From an uncultured Flavobacteriaceae bacterium (GTDB lineage Bacteria; Bacteroidota; Bacteroidia; Flavobacteriales; Flavobacteriaceae), in contig CALLVX010000071.1 in NCBI GenBank assembly GCA_938010765.1, forward strand, positions 62,001 to 126,000: a stretch of DNA of 64,000 nt, read 5' to 3'. The notes under the pieces were generated by a model. That model did no database searches, was not told the DNA's origin, and saw only the letters and a list, made by a program, of their open reading frames with translations. This document shows, one piece after another, positions 27,573 to 36,558 of this stretch. The position numbers and the translations under genes were made by a program. Every line of letters begins with the position of its first letter. Positions within the stretch are counted from its first letter, which is position 1.

Positions 27573-30500
27573 TTAGGCAGCATCTTCTATCAAAGCTGTG
27601 GGAACTAGCTCCTCTTTCGGCTTTCGCCATTTTCGTACCTGTGTTTTAATACGGTAGGTAATATTGAAGAGTACAGGAACAACGATTAAGGTTAAAAAGG
27701 TCGCAACGATCAGACCAAAAATCACGGTCCATGCCAATGGCCCCCAGAATATTACGTTATCCCCACCAATATAAATTTTTGGATCTCCTGTTGAGAACAA
27801 GGAAAAGAAATCGATGTTCAGCCCTATCGCCAAGGGAATTAAGCCCAATACCGTGGTGATCGCCGTCAGGATTACCGGACGCAACCTGGCCCTTCCTGCC
27901 TTGGTAATTACCTTGGTCACCTGCTCCATACTTAACAGATCTGTATCTTCAAGACCCACTTTAACTTTTTTACGGTCGATCAGAATTTGGGTATAATCGA
28001 GCAATACAACCCCATTGTTCACAACGATACCTGCCAAGGAAATAATCCCCATCATAGTCATCATTATAACAAACGACCAGCCCGTAATCATTAAGCCCCC
28101 AAAGACTCCTATAAAACTTAGGAAAATAGCGATCATAATGATCAAGGGCTTTGAAATACCCCCAAATTGGAATATTAAAATCAACATGATCAGCCCCAAA
28201 CCGGAGAAGAAAGCACCCACCAAAAATTGTTGCTGCTTGTTTTGTTCTTCTATCTGGCCTGTAAAATCGATTCTCACATCTTCGGACAAGCCTTTATAGT
28301 CCTCCATTTCTTTCTCAATTTGAGCCACAATGGCTCCTGCATCGCTAAAGCCGGGTTTCAATTGGGAATAAACGGTTACAACTCTCTTCTTGTTCTTGTG
28401 CTTAATGGCGCTAAAGCCAGAAGAGTTTCGTTGCTTGGCAACTGCGGAAACCGGTACCTCCTTGATTTGGCCCGAAGCTTGATCTCGAAAGATGATATTT
28501 TGATTGAACAAGGCATTGCGATTGTATCGAATGTCTTCATTAAAACGAACGTTGATATCATAGTCTTCCCCATCGATCTTATAAACCCCCGCTTTTTCTC
28601 CGAACAGCGAACGCCGCAACTGCTGCCCTACCTGCCCAACAGAAACCCCCAATTCTCCTGCTTTTTCCCGATCAACAACTACCTGCATTGAGGGCTTACT
28701 TTTGTTCACATCGATTTTCAACTCTTCAATACCTGCGATGTTCTTGGTATTGATAAAGTTTCGAATGTCTTCTGCTGAATTGATCAGCTCGGTATAATCT
28801 TTCCCTTCCAATTCAATATTAATGGGATACCCTGCTGGCGGACCTGCGGCTTCTTTTTCTACTGAGATGGCTACTCCGGGATAAATGCCCGTTAGTGCAT
28901 CCTGAATTTCACCTCGCAACACTTCGGTATCCCTACCATCTCGGTACTTATATTCACGCATCGATACGGTTACCTTGCCACGATGTGGCATTTCAGCGGC
29001 CGAACCGCCATCGGTCTGCGGATTGCCGGCACCTTCACCTACCTGAGAAACAGCGGATTCTACCAGATAATTATGCTCTCCATTTTTATACTTGGGCCGA
29101 TTGGCCACTTCAAATACTCTTTTTTCTATGGTTTTGGTAAGCTCATTGGTTTTTTCAATAGAAGTCCCCTCTGGGTATTCGATATAGGCGTAAATCTCAT
29201 TCGGCTTATTATCCGGGAAGAATTCTATTTTGGTACGACCACTACCAACAGACATTCCGAAAAGCATAAAAACAGCGATCAAAAGAAAGAAGGTAGTCCC
29301 AAAATACCAATATACATTGTTTCCTCTCAAGGCATGTTTAATACGGCGTTCGTACCAATTTTCGAAACGTACCATTGCATTGTTCTGGAAATTGACCGCC
29401 CATTTTTTGAGTACATATTTGTACACCCAAAACATAATGGCAGTTATGATCATTACACTTCCAAGACCCCGCACAGTACCACCAAAAAATAAGATAAACA
29501 AACCAAAACCACCTAGAATGGTGCTAATACGGATCAGTTGTTTTACACTGAGTTCTTTCTCTCCAATTTCCATAAACCGGGATACCAACATCGAGTTCAT
29601 GAAAATTGCAACGAATAGGGATGATCCCAATACAACCGATAATGTAATCGGGAAATATTTCATGAACTGTCCAAAAATTCCGGGCCAAAGGCCTAGTGGC
29701 ACGAAGGCGGCAACTGTGGTCAGGGTAGAAATAATAATAGGAAAGGCTATTTCACCGATTCCCTTTTTGGCGGCCTCGGTACGAGACATCCCTTCACTCA
29801 TTAAACGATACACGTTCTCTACCACTACAATACCGTTGTCGACCAACATGCCCAGTCCCATAATCATCCCAAATAGAATCATCGTATTGAGCGTATAGCC
29901 CATAAGATTTAATATCATAAAGGACATGAACATTGACATGGGGATAGCAAAGCCTACAAATAGGGCATTTCTAAAACCTAAGAAGAACATTAGCACGGTT
30001 ACAACAAGAATAATCCCAAAAATGATATTGTTCACTAAATCATCTACTTGGTTTAAGGTTCTACCCGAAGAGTCATTTGCAATTGTTATATTCAAATCTG
30101 CCGGGTAATAGTTCTCTCTCGCCTCCTTTACCAACTCTCGCACCTTGGTTGTGGCCTCGATCATATTTTTACCCGAACGCTTCTTGATATCGAGCATTAC
30201 TACACTTTCCCCAAACTCTCGTGCAAATGTGGTACGTTCTTCTTCATCAAAAGAGACTTTGGCAATGTCTTTTAAATACACCGCACCATCTTCTGATTTT
30301 ACCACGAATTCGTTTAGTTGTTTGGGGTCTTTGATTTCCCCTAAAATTCGAATCGTACGGCGTTGTCCACCCGACTGTATGTTACCGGCCGACATGGTCG
30401 TATTTCCGTTACTGATAGCACTTATTACGTCTTGAAAACTGATCTGGGCAGCCATCATCTTATAGACATCCACCGCAATTTCTACCTCTTTTTCCTGCGC

Positions 30501-31085
30501 TCCGCGGATGTTCACTTCTTTGACTTGGGGAAGATCTTCGACCTCGTCTTGCATGTATTCGGCAAACACCTTCAGTTTTTCTACAGGATAGTCCCCAGTG
30601 AAATTAACGTTCATGATCGGGAACGACTCCGATAGATTCAGATCAAATACATTTGGTTCTACCTTCGCATTGTTGAATGTAGGCCAATCTTCACCTGATT
30701 TCTCCGCATCGACCTCGTCTTTTACCTTCTGCTTTGCTTGTTCTACCGTCACATCTTCATCAAACTCAATGGTAATGATCGAGTAGTCTTCCTGTGAAGT
30801 AGAAGTTACTTTGACCACGTTGCTCACATTTTTGAGCCGGTCTTCCAAGGGGTCGGTGATCAAACGTTCTACATCTTCAGCAGTGTTTCCGGGATATGGG
30901 GTACTTACGTATACCTTGGTCTCCACAATTTCAGGAAAATCTTCTCGCGGCATGGCGAAGTACGATTTCAAACCAAACCATAGAAAGAGGGCGATCATTA
31001 CATAAATCACTGATGGATTGTCTATAGCCCAAGATGACGGCCTGAACTCCTTATTCGCATTTTTCTTCTGTTTACTGCTGCTCAT
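27573..31085 (-). CDS. RND efflux transporter permease
   Basis: The 1170-residue inner-membrane RND (AcrB/HAE-type) protein is longer than the usual 1030-1050, the excess lying in extra hydrophobic segments around residues 510-590. Landmarks are the periplasmic TAEDVERLITDPLEDRL region, TM4 with GLGMLVDNGIVVVENVYRLM carrying the proton-relay aspartate and the C-terminal RLRPVILTAITTVLGLIP. It pumps unknown substrates outward together with the adaptor and TolC genes upstream. Its ATG overlaps the adaptor stop by four bases. Confidence 0.95.
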   Translation of the reverse strand: MSSSKQKKNANKEFRPSSWAIDNPSVIYVMIALFLWFGLKSYFAMPREDFPEIVETKVYVSTPYPGNTAEDVERLITDPLEDRLKNVSNVVKVTSTSQEDYSIITIEFDEDVTVEQAKQKVKDEVDAEKSGEDWPTFNNAKVEPNVFDLNLSESFPIMNVNFTGDYPVEKLKVFAEYMQDEVEDLPQVKEVNIRGAQEKEVEIAVDVYKMMAAQISFQDVISAISNGNTTMSAGNIQSGGQRRTIRILGEIKDPKQLNEFVVKSEDGAVYLKDIAKVSFDEEERTTFAREFGESVVMLDIKKRSGKNMIEATTKVRELVKEARENYYPADLNITIANDSSGRTLNQVDDLVNNIIFGIILVVTVLMFFLGFRNALFVGFAIPMSMFMSFMILNLMGYTLNTMILFGMIMGLGMLVDNGIVVVENVYRLMSEGMSRTEAAKKGIGEIAFPIIISTLTTVAAFVPLGLWPGIFGQFMKYFPITLSVVLGSSLFVAIFMNSMLVSRFMEIGEKELSVKQLIRISTILGGFGLFILFFGGTVRGLGSVMIITAIMFWVYKYVLKKWAVNFQNNAMVRFENWYERRIKHALRGNNVYWYFGTTFFLLIAVFMLFGMSVGSGRTKIEFFPDNKPNEIYAYIEYPEGTSIEKTNELTKTIEKRVFEVANRPKYKNGEHNYLVESAVSQVGEGAGNPQTDGGSAAEMPHRGKVTVSMREYKYRDGRDTEVLRGEIQDALTGIYPGVAISVEKEAAGPPAGYPINIELEGKDYTELINSAEDIRNFINTKNIAGIEELKIDVNKSKPSMQVVVDREKAGELGVSVGQVGQQLRRSLFGEKAGVYKIDGEDYDINVRFNEDIRYNRNALFNQNIIFRDQASGQIKEVPVSAVAKQRNSSGFSAIKHKNKKRVVTVYSQLKPGFSDAGAIVAQIEKEMEDYKGLSEDVRIDFTGQIEEQNKQQQFLVGAFFSGLGLIMLILIFQFGGISKPLIIMIAIFLSFIGVFGGLMITGWSFVIMMTMMGIISLAGIVVNNGVVLLDYTQILIDRKKVKVGLEDTDLLSMEQVTKVITKAGRARLRPVILTAITTVLGLIPLAIGLNIDFFSLFSTGDPKIYIGGDNVIFWGPLAWTVIFGLIVATFLTLIVVPVLFNITYRIKTQVRKWRKPKEELVPTALIEDAA

Positions 31086-32260
31086 AAGACTTCCTCTTTT
31101 TTGATTTCAACTTTCTGTCCGTCTTTTACACTGCGCGCCCCTTCTCTCACCAACTGGTCGCCATCTGCTATACCCGACAGCACTTCGACCATACTCCCTT
31201 GGTTTCTTCCTGTGGTGATAATCGATTTATTGACCACAGCTTTACCATCATCGGCATTCGAAGCAACATACACATATTGTTGCCCCTCAGCATTTTCCGA
31301 AATAATACTTTGAGGAATTACAATCGCTTTCTCACTCGTATAGTCGTTGATGTTTACTTTGGCGGTCAAATTTGGTTTTATAGTACCTTCTTTGTTCGGT
31401 ACCGGAATCTCAATGGTAAAAGATCGGTTGCTTGGATTGATAAAGTTCCCAGTTTGTCTAATTTTAGTCATCACCGTATCTCCCAAGACCGGAAAATATA
31501 CTATGGCCTCTTTTCCCTTGCGAATGTCTCCCAAATAACTCTCTGGCACATTTACTTCAATATACATATCCGAAAGGTTAACTATTCGAAACACTTCAGA
31601 GCCCGGACCTGGAGATACTACTGTACCTTGATCCTTGATTACGTTATCAATGATTCCCGAAAAAGGGGCTCTAATGGTCGATTTTCCTAATTGACTTTGC
31701 ACTTGTTTTACTGCATTTTCATTGGCTTCATAGGTTGCTTTTGCCTGCAGGTATTGTATCTCGGAACCAATTTTCTGCTCCCAAAGCCGCTTTTGTCTTT
31801 CGAAGGTTGTCTTGGCCAACTCTGTCTGCGTTTTTAACTGTGCCAACTGACTTCCCATACCTCCATCATCGATAGAGGCCAAGGTTTGGCCTTTGTTGAC
31901 CCGTTGCCCCTCTTTCACAAAAACACGTTGCAACGTCCCTGCCATTTCTGGGTAAATAAGTACGTTCTGTTTGGTCTTCACATCTCCTTGAAGTTCTAAA
32001 AAGTGATCGAACTTCCGGGCTTCGGCAGCGAAGGTGGTCACCAACGGAAGTTTTTCATTTCCTGCAAAAGTGGCAATAGCCGAATCTAATTGCCGTAACT
32101 GGCCCTCCAAGTCCTTTTGCTGCCCAGAGATTTCACTTTTCTTAGCTCTGATCGCTTCCAAATCGCCCTGGACGATTAAATCTTCTATAGATACAGCGCT
32201 TTTATCTCCGCAAGAAGAAAGTACAATAGCTGCTGCGAGTATATAGCATATTTTTCTCAT
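31082..32260 (-). CDS. RND periplasmic adaptor (membrane fusion) lipoprotein
   Basis: The 392-residue HlyD/AcrA-family protein has a lipobox LSSC (Cys17), a coiled-coil hairpin split around the lipoyl segment (GQRVNKGQTLASIDDGGMGSQLAQL) and the beta-barrel region SKSTIRAPFSGIIDNV followed by membrane-proximal strands. It bridges the permease and the TolC channel. It lies 36 bases after tolC and overlaps the permease start. Confidence 0.95.
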   Translation of the reverse strand: MRKICYILAAAIVLSSCGDKSAVSIEDLIVQGDLEAIRAKKSEISGQQKDLEGQLRQLDSAIATFAGNEKLPLVTTFAAEARKFDHFLELQGDVKTKQNVLIYPEMAGTLQRVFVKEGQRVNKGQTLASIDDGGMGSQLAQLKTQTELAKTTFERQKRLWEQKIGSEIQYLQAKATYEANENAVKQVQSQLGKSTIRAPFSGIIDNVIKDQGTVVSPGPGSEVFRIVNLSDMYIEVNVPESYLGDIRKGKEAIVYFPVLGDTVMTKIRQTGNFINPSNRSFTIEIPVPNKEGTIKPNLTAKVNINDYTSEKAIVIPQSIISENAEGQQYVYVASNADDGKAVVNKSIITTGRNQGSMVEVLSGIADGDQLVREGARSVKDGQKVEIKKEEVL

Positions 32261-32296
32261 TTTAACTTCTTTTTGTTGTTCGTTGGATGTTTGTTT

Positions 32297-33631
32297 TTAT
32301 TCGTTTAGTATCACTTCAAGCTCGGTTTTCTTGTTGATTACCGATACCATCGACTGCAGGTATTCTTGTTGAGCGCCATACAGTTGCGTTTGGGCCTGCC
32401 GCAATTCAAAACTGCTGGCGATGCCTTCGCCATACTTAACTTGGTTTTTGTTTTCTATACGTTCAGATAATCGTAAATTTTCCTTGGAGGTCTCGTATTG
32501 CTCGATTGCCAAGGTAAAGTCGCTTTTGGCCCTTTCTAATTGAAGTCGTATTTGAGACTCGGCCTCTACCAACTGCGTTTTTGCTTTTTCGAAGGCAATT
32601 TTAGCCCGTTGGGTTGATGCGCTACGCCCCAGGGAACTGAAAATTGGAATGCTCAAATCAAACCCTAGTACCGATGAATCGAACCACTCTTGGTCGCCCC
32701 CTAGAAAACTAAAATCATCTGAAAAAGCCGAACTACCATAATTCACAAATGCATTCAGGGAGGGAAGGGCCTTACTTTTGGCCAATTTCCATTCAAAAAA
32801 ACGTTGCTCGTTTAGGTTAATGGCCAATTTGTAATCTACATTGTTTTCAATATCAAAAGGAGTGTCTACCAAACCCTTGATCATTTGTTGTTGTGTCAAA
32901 TCATCGAGCACATCTTCCAGTTGAGTGGGGGCATCAATATCGATCCCCATGACCAGGTTCAATATCTGAAGTGTAATGCCTTCCAAGCGAACGGCATTTC
33001 GCAGCTGACTCTCAATATTGGCCAAGGTAATCTGTAACTGCTCTACGCTTTCTTCATCACCTAGACCATTTTCAAAGATTTTGGTCGCCTCAAAAAGGTT
33101 CTTGTTCAAATTTGCCTTATTCTTTTCAAAAATTTCCTTGCTTTCCCTTGCCAACAGCACATTCCCATAAGCTTCTGTGACGGCCTTTCGAACCTCTAAT
33201 TGGGTCTTCTCTTTGTTATTCGCCCCATAACTTAAAAATGATTTTGTAGCCTGCACCCCTACGATATAAGAGCCATCGAAAATTTGTTGTTTTAGAGTCG
33301 CGGTCGCGCTCATTGATTGGGGTTGACCAAAAACGATCGGCACAAAGGTTCCCGGATCGCCACCCGCAAATTCAGCAGGAATAAGCGATACAGGTTGCTT
33401 TAACTGATTCTGATAACTTACCGCACCCGAAATTTGAGGCAAACCGGAAGCAATTACTTCCCATTTTTGTTTCCGGGCATCGATTACATCCCTATCGGCA
33501 TTTATAGCACTATAGTTATGCTCCAAGGCAAAAGCAACCGCCTCCTCCAAGGTAAAACTACTGGTATTTTCCTGTGCGTATATCACAGTCAGTGAACATA
33601 GGGTTATGATACTTATTAAAAAACTACGCAT
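32297..33631 (-). CDS. TolC family outer-membrane efflux protein
   Basis: The 444-residue protein has a signal peptide ending near VIYAQ, then two outer-membrane efflux repeats with long amphipathic helices (SFTLEEAVAFALEHNYSA at the start and ASSFELRQAQTQLYGAQQEY near the end). It is the exit duct of the tripartite pump. Its start codon shares one base with the stop codon of the TetR gene (TAATG), so the regulator and pump are co-translated. Confidence 0.93.
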   Translation of the reverse strand: MRSFLISIITLCSLTVIYAQENTSSFTLEEAVAFALEHNYSAINADRDVIDARKQKWEVIASGLPQISGAVSYQNQLKQPVSLIPAEFAGGDPGTFVPIVFGQPQSMSATATLKQQIFDGSYIVGVQATKSFLSYGANNKEKTQLEVRKAVTEAYGNVLLARESKEIFEKNKANLNKNLFEATKIFENGLGDEESVEQLQITLANIESQLRNAVRLEGITLQILNLVMGIDIDAPTQLEDVLDDLTQQQMIKGLVDTPFDIENNVDYKLAINLNEQRFFEWKLAKSKALPSLNAFVNYGSSAFSDDFSFLGGDQEWFDSSVLGFDLSIPIFSSLGRSASTQRAKIAFEKAKTQLVEAESQIRLQLERAKSDFTLAIEQYETSKENLRLSERIENKNQVKYGEGIASSFELRQAQTQLYGAQQEYLQSMVSVINKKTELEVILNE

Positions 33632-34236
33632 TAGTCTTGATTTGAATTGATGATTTCGTTTAATATTTTTCTTCCTTTTGGATTAACGACTCCTCGAAGA
33701 TGGTACTCTAGGAAATAATCCTCTAAATCGGCCATTTTGAATTTGGTATTGGGAAACAGACTGTTGTCCTTGATGGCAAATACCCCCGAATAGTAAATGA
33801 TAGACACAAACTCAACATCTATATTGTCTCTATAAATTCCCAGTTCAAGACCTCTTTTGATATTGTCTACTACACATTCAAACATGAGGTCGTACTCTTT
33901 TACCTTGAGTGTTTCATAGATATTGGGGTAGTATTTTTGCATTTGATAAGTTGGTGACGACTTTTCGTCTTTCAAATGCCCCATAACGAACTTCTTGATT
34001 TCGTATAGCTCCTCGATCGGGTTTTTTTTATGTTCGATGATATGATTTATACCATCGGCAATAACATCAAAAAGATTAAAGGCACTTTCTTTTACCAAAT
34101 GAGTCTTGTTCTCGTAATGGGCATAGATCGTTTTTTTTGAAATACCCATTGCACTGGCAATATCGTCCATGGTTACGCTCTTAAAACCATAGTTTAAGAA
34201 CATGTCGGTTGCCTTTGCAAGAATTTTTTCCTTCAT
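33631..34236 (-). CDS. TetR/AcrR family repressor of the RND operon
   Basis: The 201-residue regulator has an N-terminal helix-turn-helix, MFLNYGFKSVTMDDIASAMG followed by ISKKTIYAHYENK, and a ligand-binding helical domain. The ATG at 34236 is preferred to one at 34257. It heads the efflux operon, and an inverted repeat overlapping its own promoter (34258-34285) suggests self-repression relieved by a pump substrate. The predicted transcription start leaves almost no 5-prime leader. Confidence 0.93.
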   Translation of the reverse strand: MKEKILAKATDMFLNYGFKSVTMDDIASAMGISKKTIYAHYENKTHLVKESAFNLFDVIADGINHIIEHKKNPIEELYEIKKFVMGHLKDEKSSPTYQMQKYYPNIYETLKVKEYDLMFECVVDNIKRGLELGIYRDNIDVEFVSIIYYSGVFAIKDNSLFPNTKFKMADLEDYFLEYHLRGVVNPKGRKILNEIINSNQD

Positions 34237-34244
34237 AACGGGAG

Positions 34245-34285
34245 CAAATATAGCCAAGGAAACTTAAAACACAATAAAAGTTTCC
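34245..34285 (-). promoter_or_regulatory. Promoter and operator of the TetR-RND operon
   Basis: On the minus strand, TTG (34274-34272), a 19-base spacer and TATATTTG (34252-34245) give a near-consensus Bacteroidota promoter. GGAAACTT (34258-34265) and AAGTTTCC (34278-34285), spacer 12, form an inverted repeat spanning the -33 element and spacer; flanking CCAAGG/CCTTGG extend the symmetry. This is a plausible TetR operator. Confidence 0.65.
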
Positions 34286-34472
34286 AAGGTTTTGCATTTT
34301 TTTAACATTACCAAAAAGTGATTTCCCTCCTTTTCTAAATCGTGTCTCCTTTCAGCTCGAAAATAGGAGGCCTACCCGATACCGACAAGACGAAAACCTC
34401 GGAACGTTGTTTTTAGGCGTTGAAGTGTTCCAACCGAAACTGAATTGATTTTGCCTCAAGATCTTTTTATTA

Positions 34473-34778
34473 TTATAGCGCCTTGTGATCTTCTCGAGTA
34501 TTGTTTTCCTTTAATTTTTCCACATATGCATCAAAGGCGTCCTTACCCTGTTCCTCCCAATATTCATCATAAAATTTCCATTTGGAAACCCCCTTTGCCA
34601 CTGTAGCATTCTCTTTTTTTCTTTTACGGTACCTTCCCTTCGAGTGACCACTTCCCAAGCCTCCGAAAAGAATCCTTGCCAACGCCAATAGCCCAACCGC
34701 CTGCCAAAAATCAATTGGTTTGAAACCAAATAGTTCTGGTATAAGCCAATTCCAAAGCCACATGATCCCATACCCCAT
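34473..34778 (-). CDS. Small membrane-associated protein, apparently missing its N-terminus
   Basis: From the first ATG (34778) the product is 101 residues: a hydrophobic MGYGIMWLWNWLIPELFG part, a second hydrophobic segment FWQAVGLLALARILFGG and a basic, then acidic, C-terminus. Related flavobacterial proteins start further upstream. Here 28 in-frame codons before the ATG still encode a hydrophobic helix (IAFKIFFGILFAIAFAIL), but they hold no ATG or GTG before a TAG at 34865-34863. Only a TTG at 34781 precedes the ATG. The gene lies downstream of the broken sigma gene. Function unknown. Confidence 0.6.
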   Translation of the reverse strand: MGYGIMWLWNWLIPELFGFKPIDFWQAVGLLALARILFGGLGSGHSKGRYRKRKKENATVAKGVSKWKFYDEYWEEQGKDAFDAYVEKLKENNTREDHKAL

Positions 34779-34898
34779 CAAAATTGCAAACGCGATAGCG
34801 AATAGTATTCCGAAAAATATTTTAAAGGCGATTTTTACACAGTTCTTGACCTTCCCTTTACCCTATGTTCTACATACTATGTCATATCTTACTCTATT

Positions 34899-35441
34899 TT
34901 AATTCGTATTTTCTTTTTTCTGTTCTAATTCTTTATATAAATTTGCCAATGCCCTGTGCCTTCGAGACATGGGAGTACCTTCAGAAATACCAGTTTGCAA
35001 CGACACCTCTTTATAGCTATGCCCTTCAAAATCTATTTTAATAAGTACTTCCTGATAAAACGGTTTTAAACGACCAATGGCCAGTTTCAATTCAACAATC
35101 ATCTATTCTGAATAATTGTTGGCTACATAGCCGTAAAAGAGTTCGATGAATTCTGTAAAACGTGCTTCGATATTTTCATCTTGTTGTGGTTGTTCTTTTC
35201 GTGTACGCAAAACATCAATAATCTTGTTTCTAATTGCGCGGTATACAAAGCCCGCCACGTTATTAATGGGCAACAAATCATCTGCTCGCGAGAACATCTT
35301 CAAAGCCACATCTTGAATTTCATCTTCGGCCTCCCGATCAGCCGCACTGCTAATCTTGGAATTCACGTATGCCTTTAAGGAATGATATTCATCCTTAAAA
35401 AAAGATTGTAGCTTTTTCTGATTGTCCGTTTCCGAAACCAT
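34899..35441 (-). pseudogene. ECF-type sigma factor gene split by in-frame TAG
   Basis: Codons 1-112 encode sigma region 2 (DEIQDVALKMFSRADDLLPI, FVYRAIRNKIIDVLRTRK). After an in-frame TAG at 35105-35103, 67 more codons in the same frame encode sigma region 4 (LKPFYQEVLIKIDFEGHSYKEV, GISEGTPMSRRHRALANL). Joined, they give a normal length of about 180 residues. The TAG is followed at once by ATG, so separate translation of the region 4 half is possible. Most likely this is a recent nonsense mutation; a two-part sigma factor is the alternative. Confidence 0.75.
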
Positions 35442-35561
35442 TCAATCGGTGTTTTAACTGCCTCTTCGATTATAAAGACGGGCAAATTAAATTCTATTGC
35501 GTTTTTAGATAAAAAATAGCAGTAACTCATCAAATCGCAGGGGCTTTATTAAAATAGGACG

Positions 35562-35569
35562 TATTTTTG
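35562..35569 (+). promoter_or_regulatory. Probable -7 element for the polyprenyl synthase gene
   Basis: TATTTTTG matches TAnnTTTG and lies 14 bases before the start codon. No clear -33 TTG is seen at the right distance, so confidence is limited. Confidence 0.4.
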
Positions 35570-35583
35570 AACAAAACGTTTCA

Positions 35584-36558
35584 ATGCATTCTGTTGAAAA
35601 CTATCGAGAGGCTTTTACCTCTTATTTAGAATCTAGTATCCAAACCAAGGAACCGTTTAACCTTTACAAGCCTATTATCTATATTTTAGGACTTGGTGGC
35701 AAACGTTTACGCCCGGTACTTACCTTAATGGCGACCGATATTTTTGGAACCGACTATACAAAAGCTATGGACGCCGCACTGGCCATCGAGGTCTTTCATA
35801 ACTTTTCATTGGTACACGATGATATTATGGACGATGCCCCCCTTCGTCGCGGAAAGACCACCGTACACGAAAAATGGGACATAAACACCGGTATTCTTTC
35901 TGGAGATGCAATGCTTATAAACGCCTATCAACTTTTTGAAAGTTACGAGGGAGAGTTGTTTCGAAGTCTTGCAAAGCTTTTTAGTAAGACTGCGATCGAA
36001 GTGTGCGAGGGCCAACAATACGATGTTGATTTTGAGACGCGCGATGATGTGACCATCCCAGAATATCTTAAAATGATCGAATACAAGACCGCCGTGCTTG
36101 TGGGAGCAGCCCTAAAAATGGGTGCGATCGTAGCAGAAGCTACTTTGGCAGATCAAAACGGCATCTACGAATTTGGACGTAATCTGGGCATTGCCTTTCA
36201 ACTAAAAGATGATTACCTCGATGCTTTCGGTGACCCAAAAACCTTTGGAAAACAGGTGGGAGGCGATATTATAGAAAATAAGAAGACCTATCTATACCTG
36301 AAGGCCCTAGAAATGGGAACAATCGACCAGCAAAAAGAATTGACCGATCTTTTCTCTATACAACCAAAAGACCCAACTGATAAAATAAGTGCCATCAAAG
36401 AAATTTTTATTGACAGTGGTGGCGCAGAGAGTACCAAGGAAGCTATTGAAGCGTATACCAACGTAGCTTTGGGAGTGCTCGAGGGCCTCAACATTTCAGA
36501 GGACAAAAAAAAGTTGCTTAAAGGGTTTGGTGAAAATCTAATGCAACGCAACGTTTAG
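35584..36558 (+). CDS. Polyprenyl (geranylgeranyl-type) diphosphate synthase
   Basis: The 324-residue trans-prenyltransferase elongates allylic diphosphates with IPP. Both aspartate-rich motifs are present: DDIMD in SLVHDDIMDDAPLRRGKTTVH (first) and DDYLD in FQLKDDYLDAFGDP (second); the GGKRLRP IPP-binding site lies at about residues 38-44. The small residues before the first motif do not let me fix chain length by eye. It overlaps convergently with the lycopene cyclase gene, consistent with a carotenoid or quinone supply role. Confidence 0.9.
   Translation: MHSVENYREAFTSYLESSIQTKEPFNLYKPIIYILGLGGKRLRPVLTLMATDIFGTDYTKAMDAALAIEVFHNFSLVHDDIMDDAPLRRGKTTVHEKWDINTGILSGDAMLINAYQLFESYEGELFRSLAKLFSKTAIEVCEGQQYDVDFETRDDVTIPEYLKMIEYKTAVLVGAALKMGAIVAEATLADQNGIYEFGRNLGIAFQLKDDYLDAFGDPKTFGKQVGGDIIENKKTYLYLKALEMGTIDQQKELTDLFSIQPKDPTDKISAIKEIFIDSGGAESTKEAIEAYTNVALGVLEGLNISEDKKKLLKGFGENLMQRNV

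Noticed and set aside
27573-31085. RND permease length of 1170 considered a gene fusion
   Set aside because: The extra length is explained by additional hydrophobic segments seen in Bacteroidota RND proteins; no separate domain is visible.
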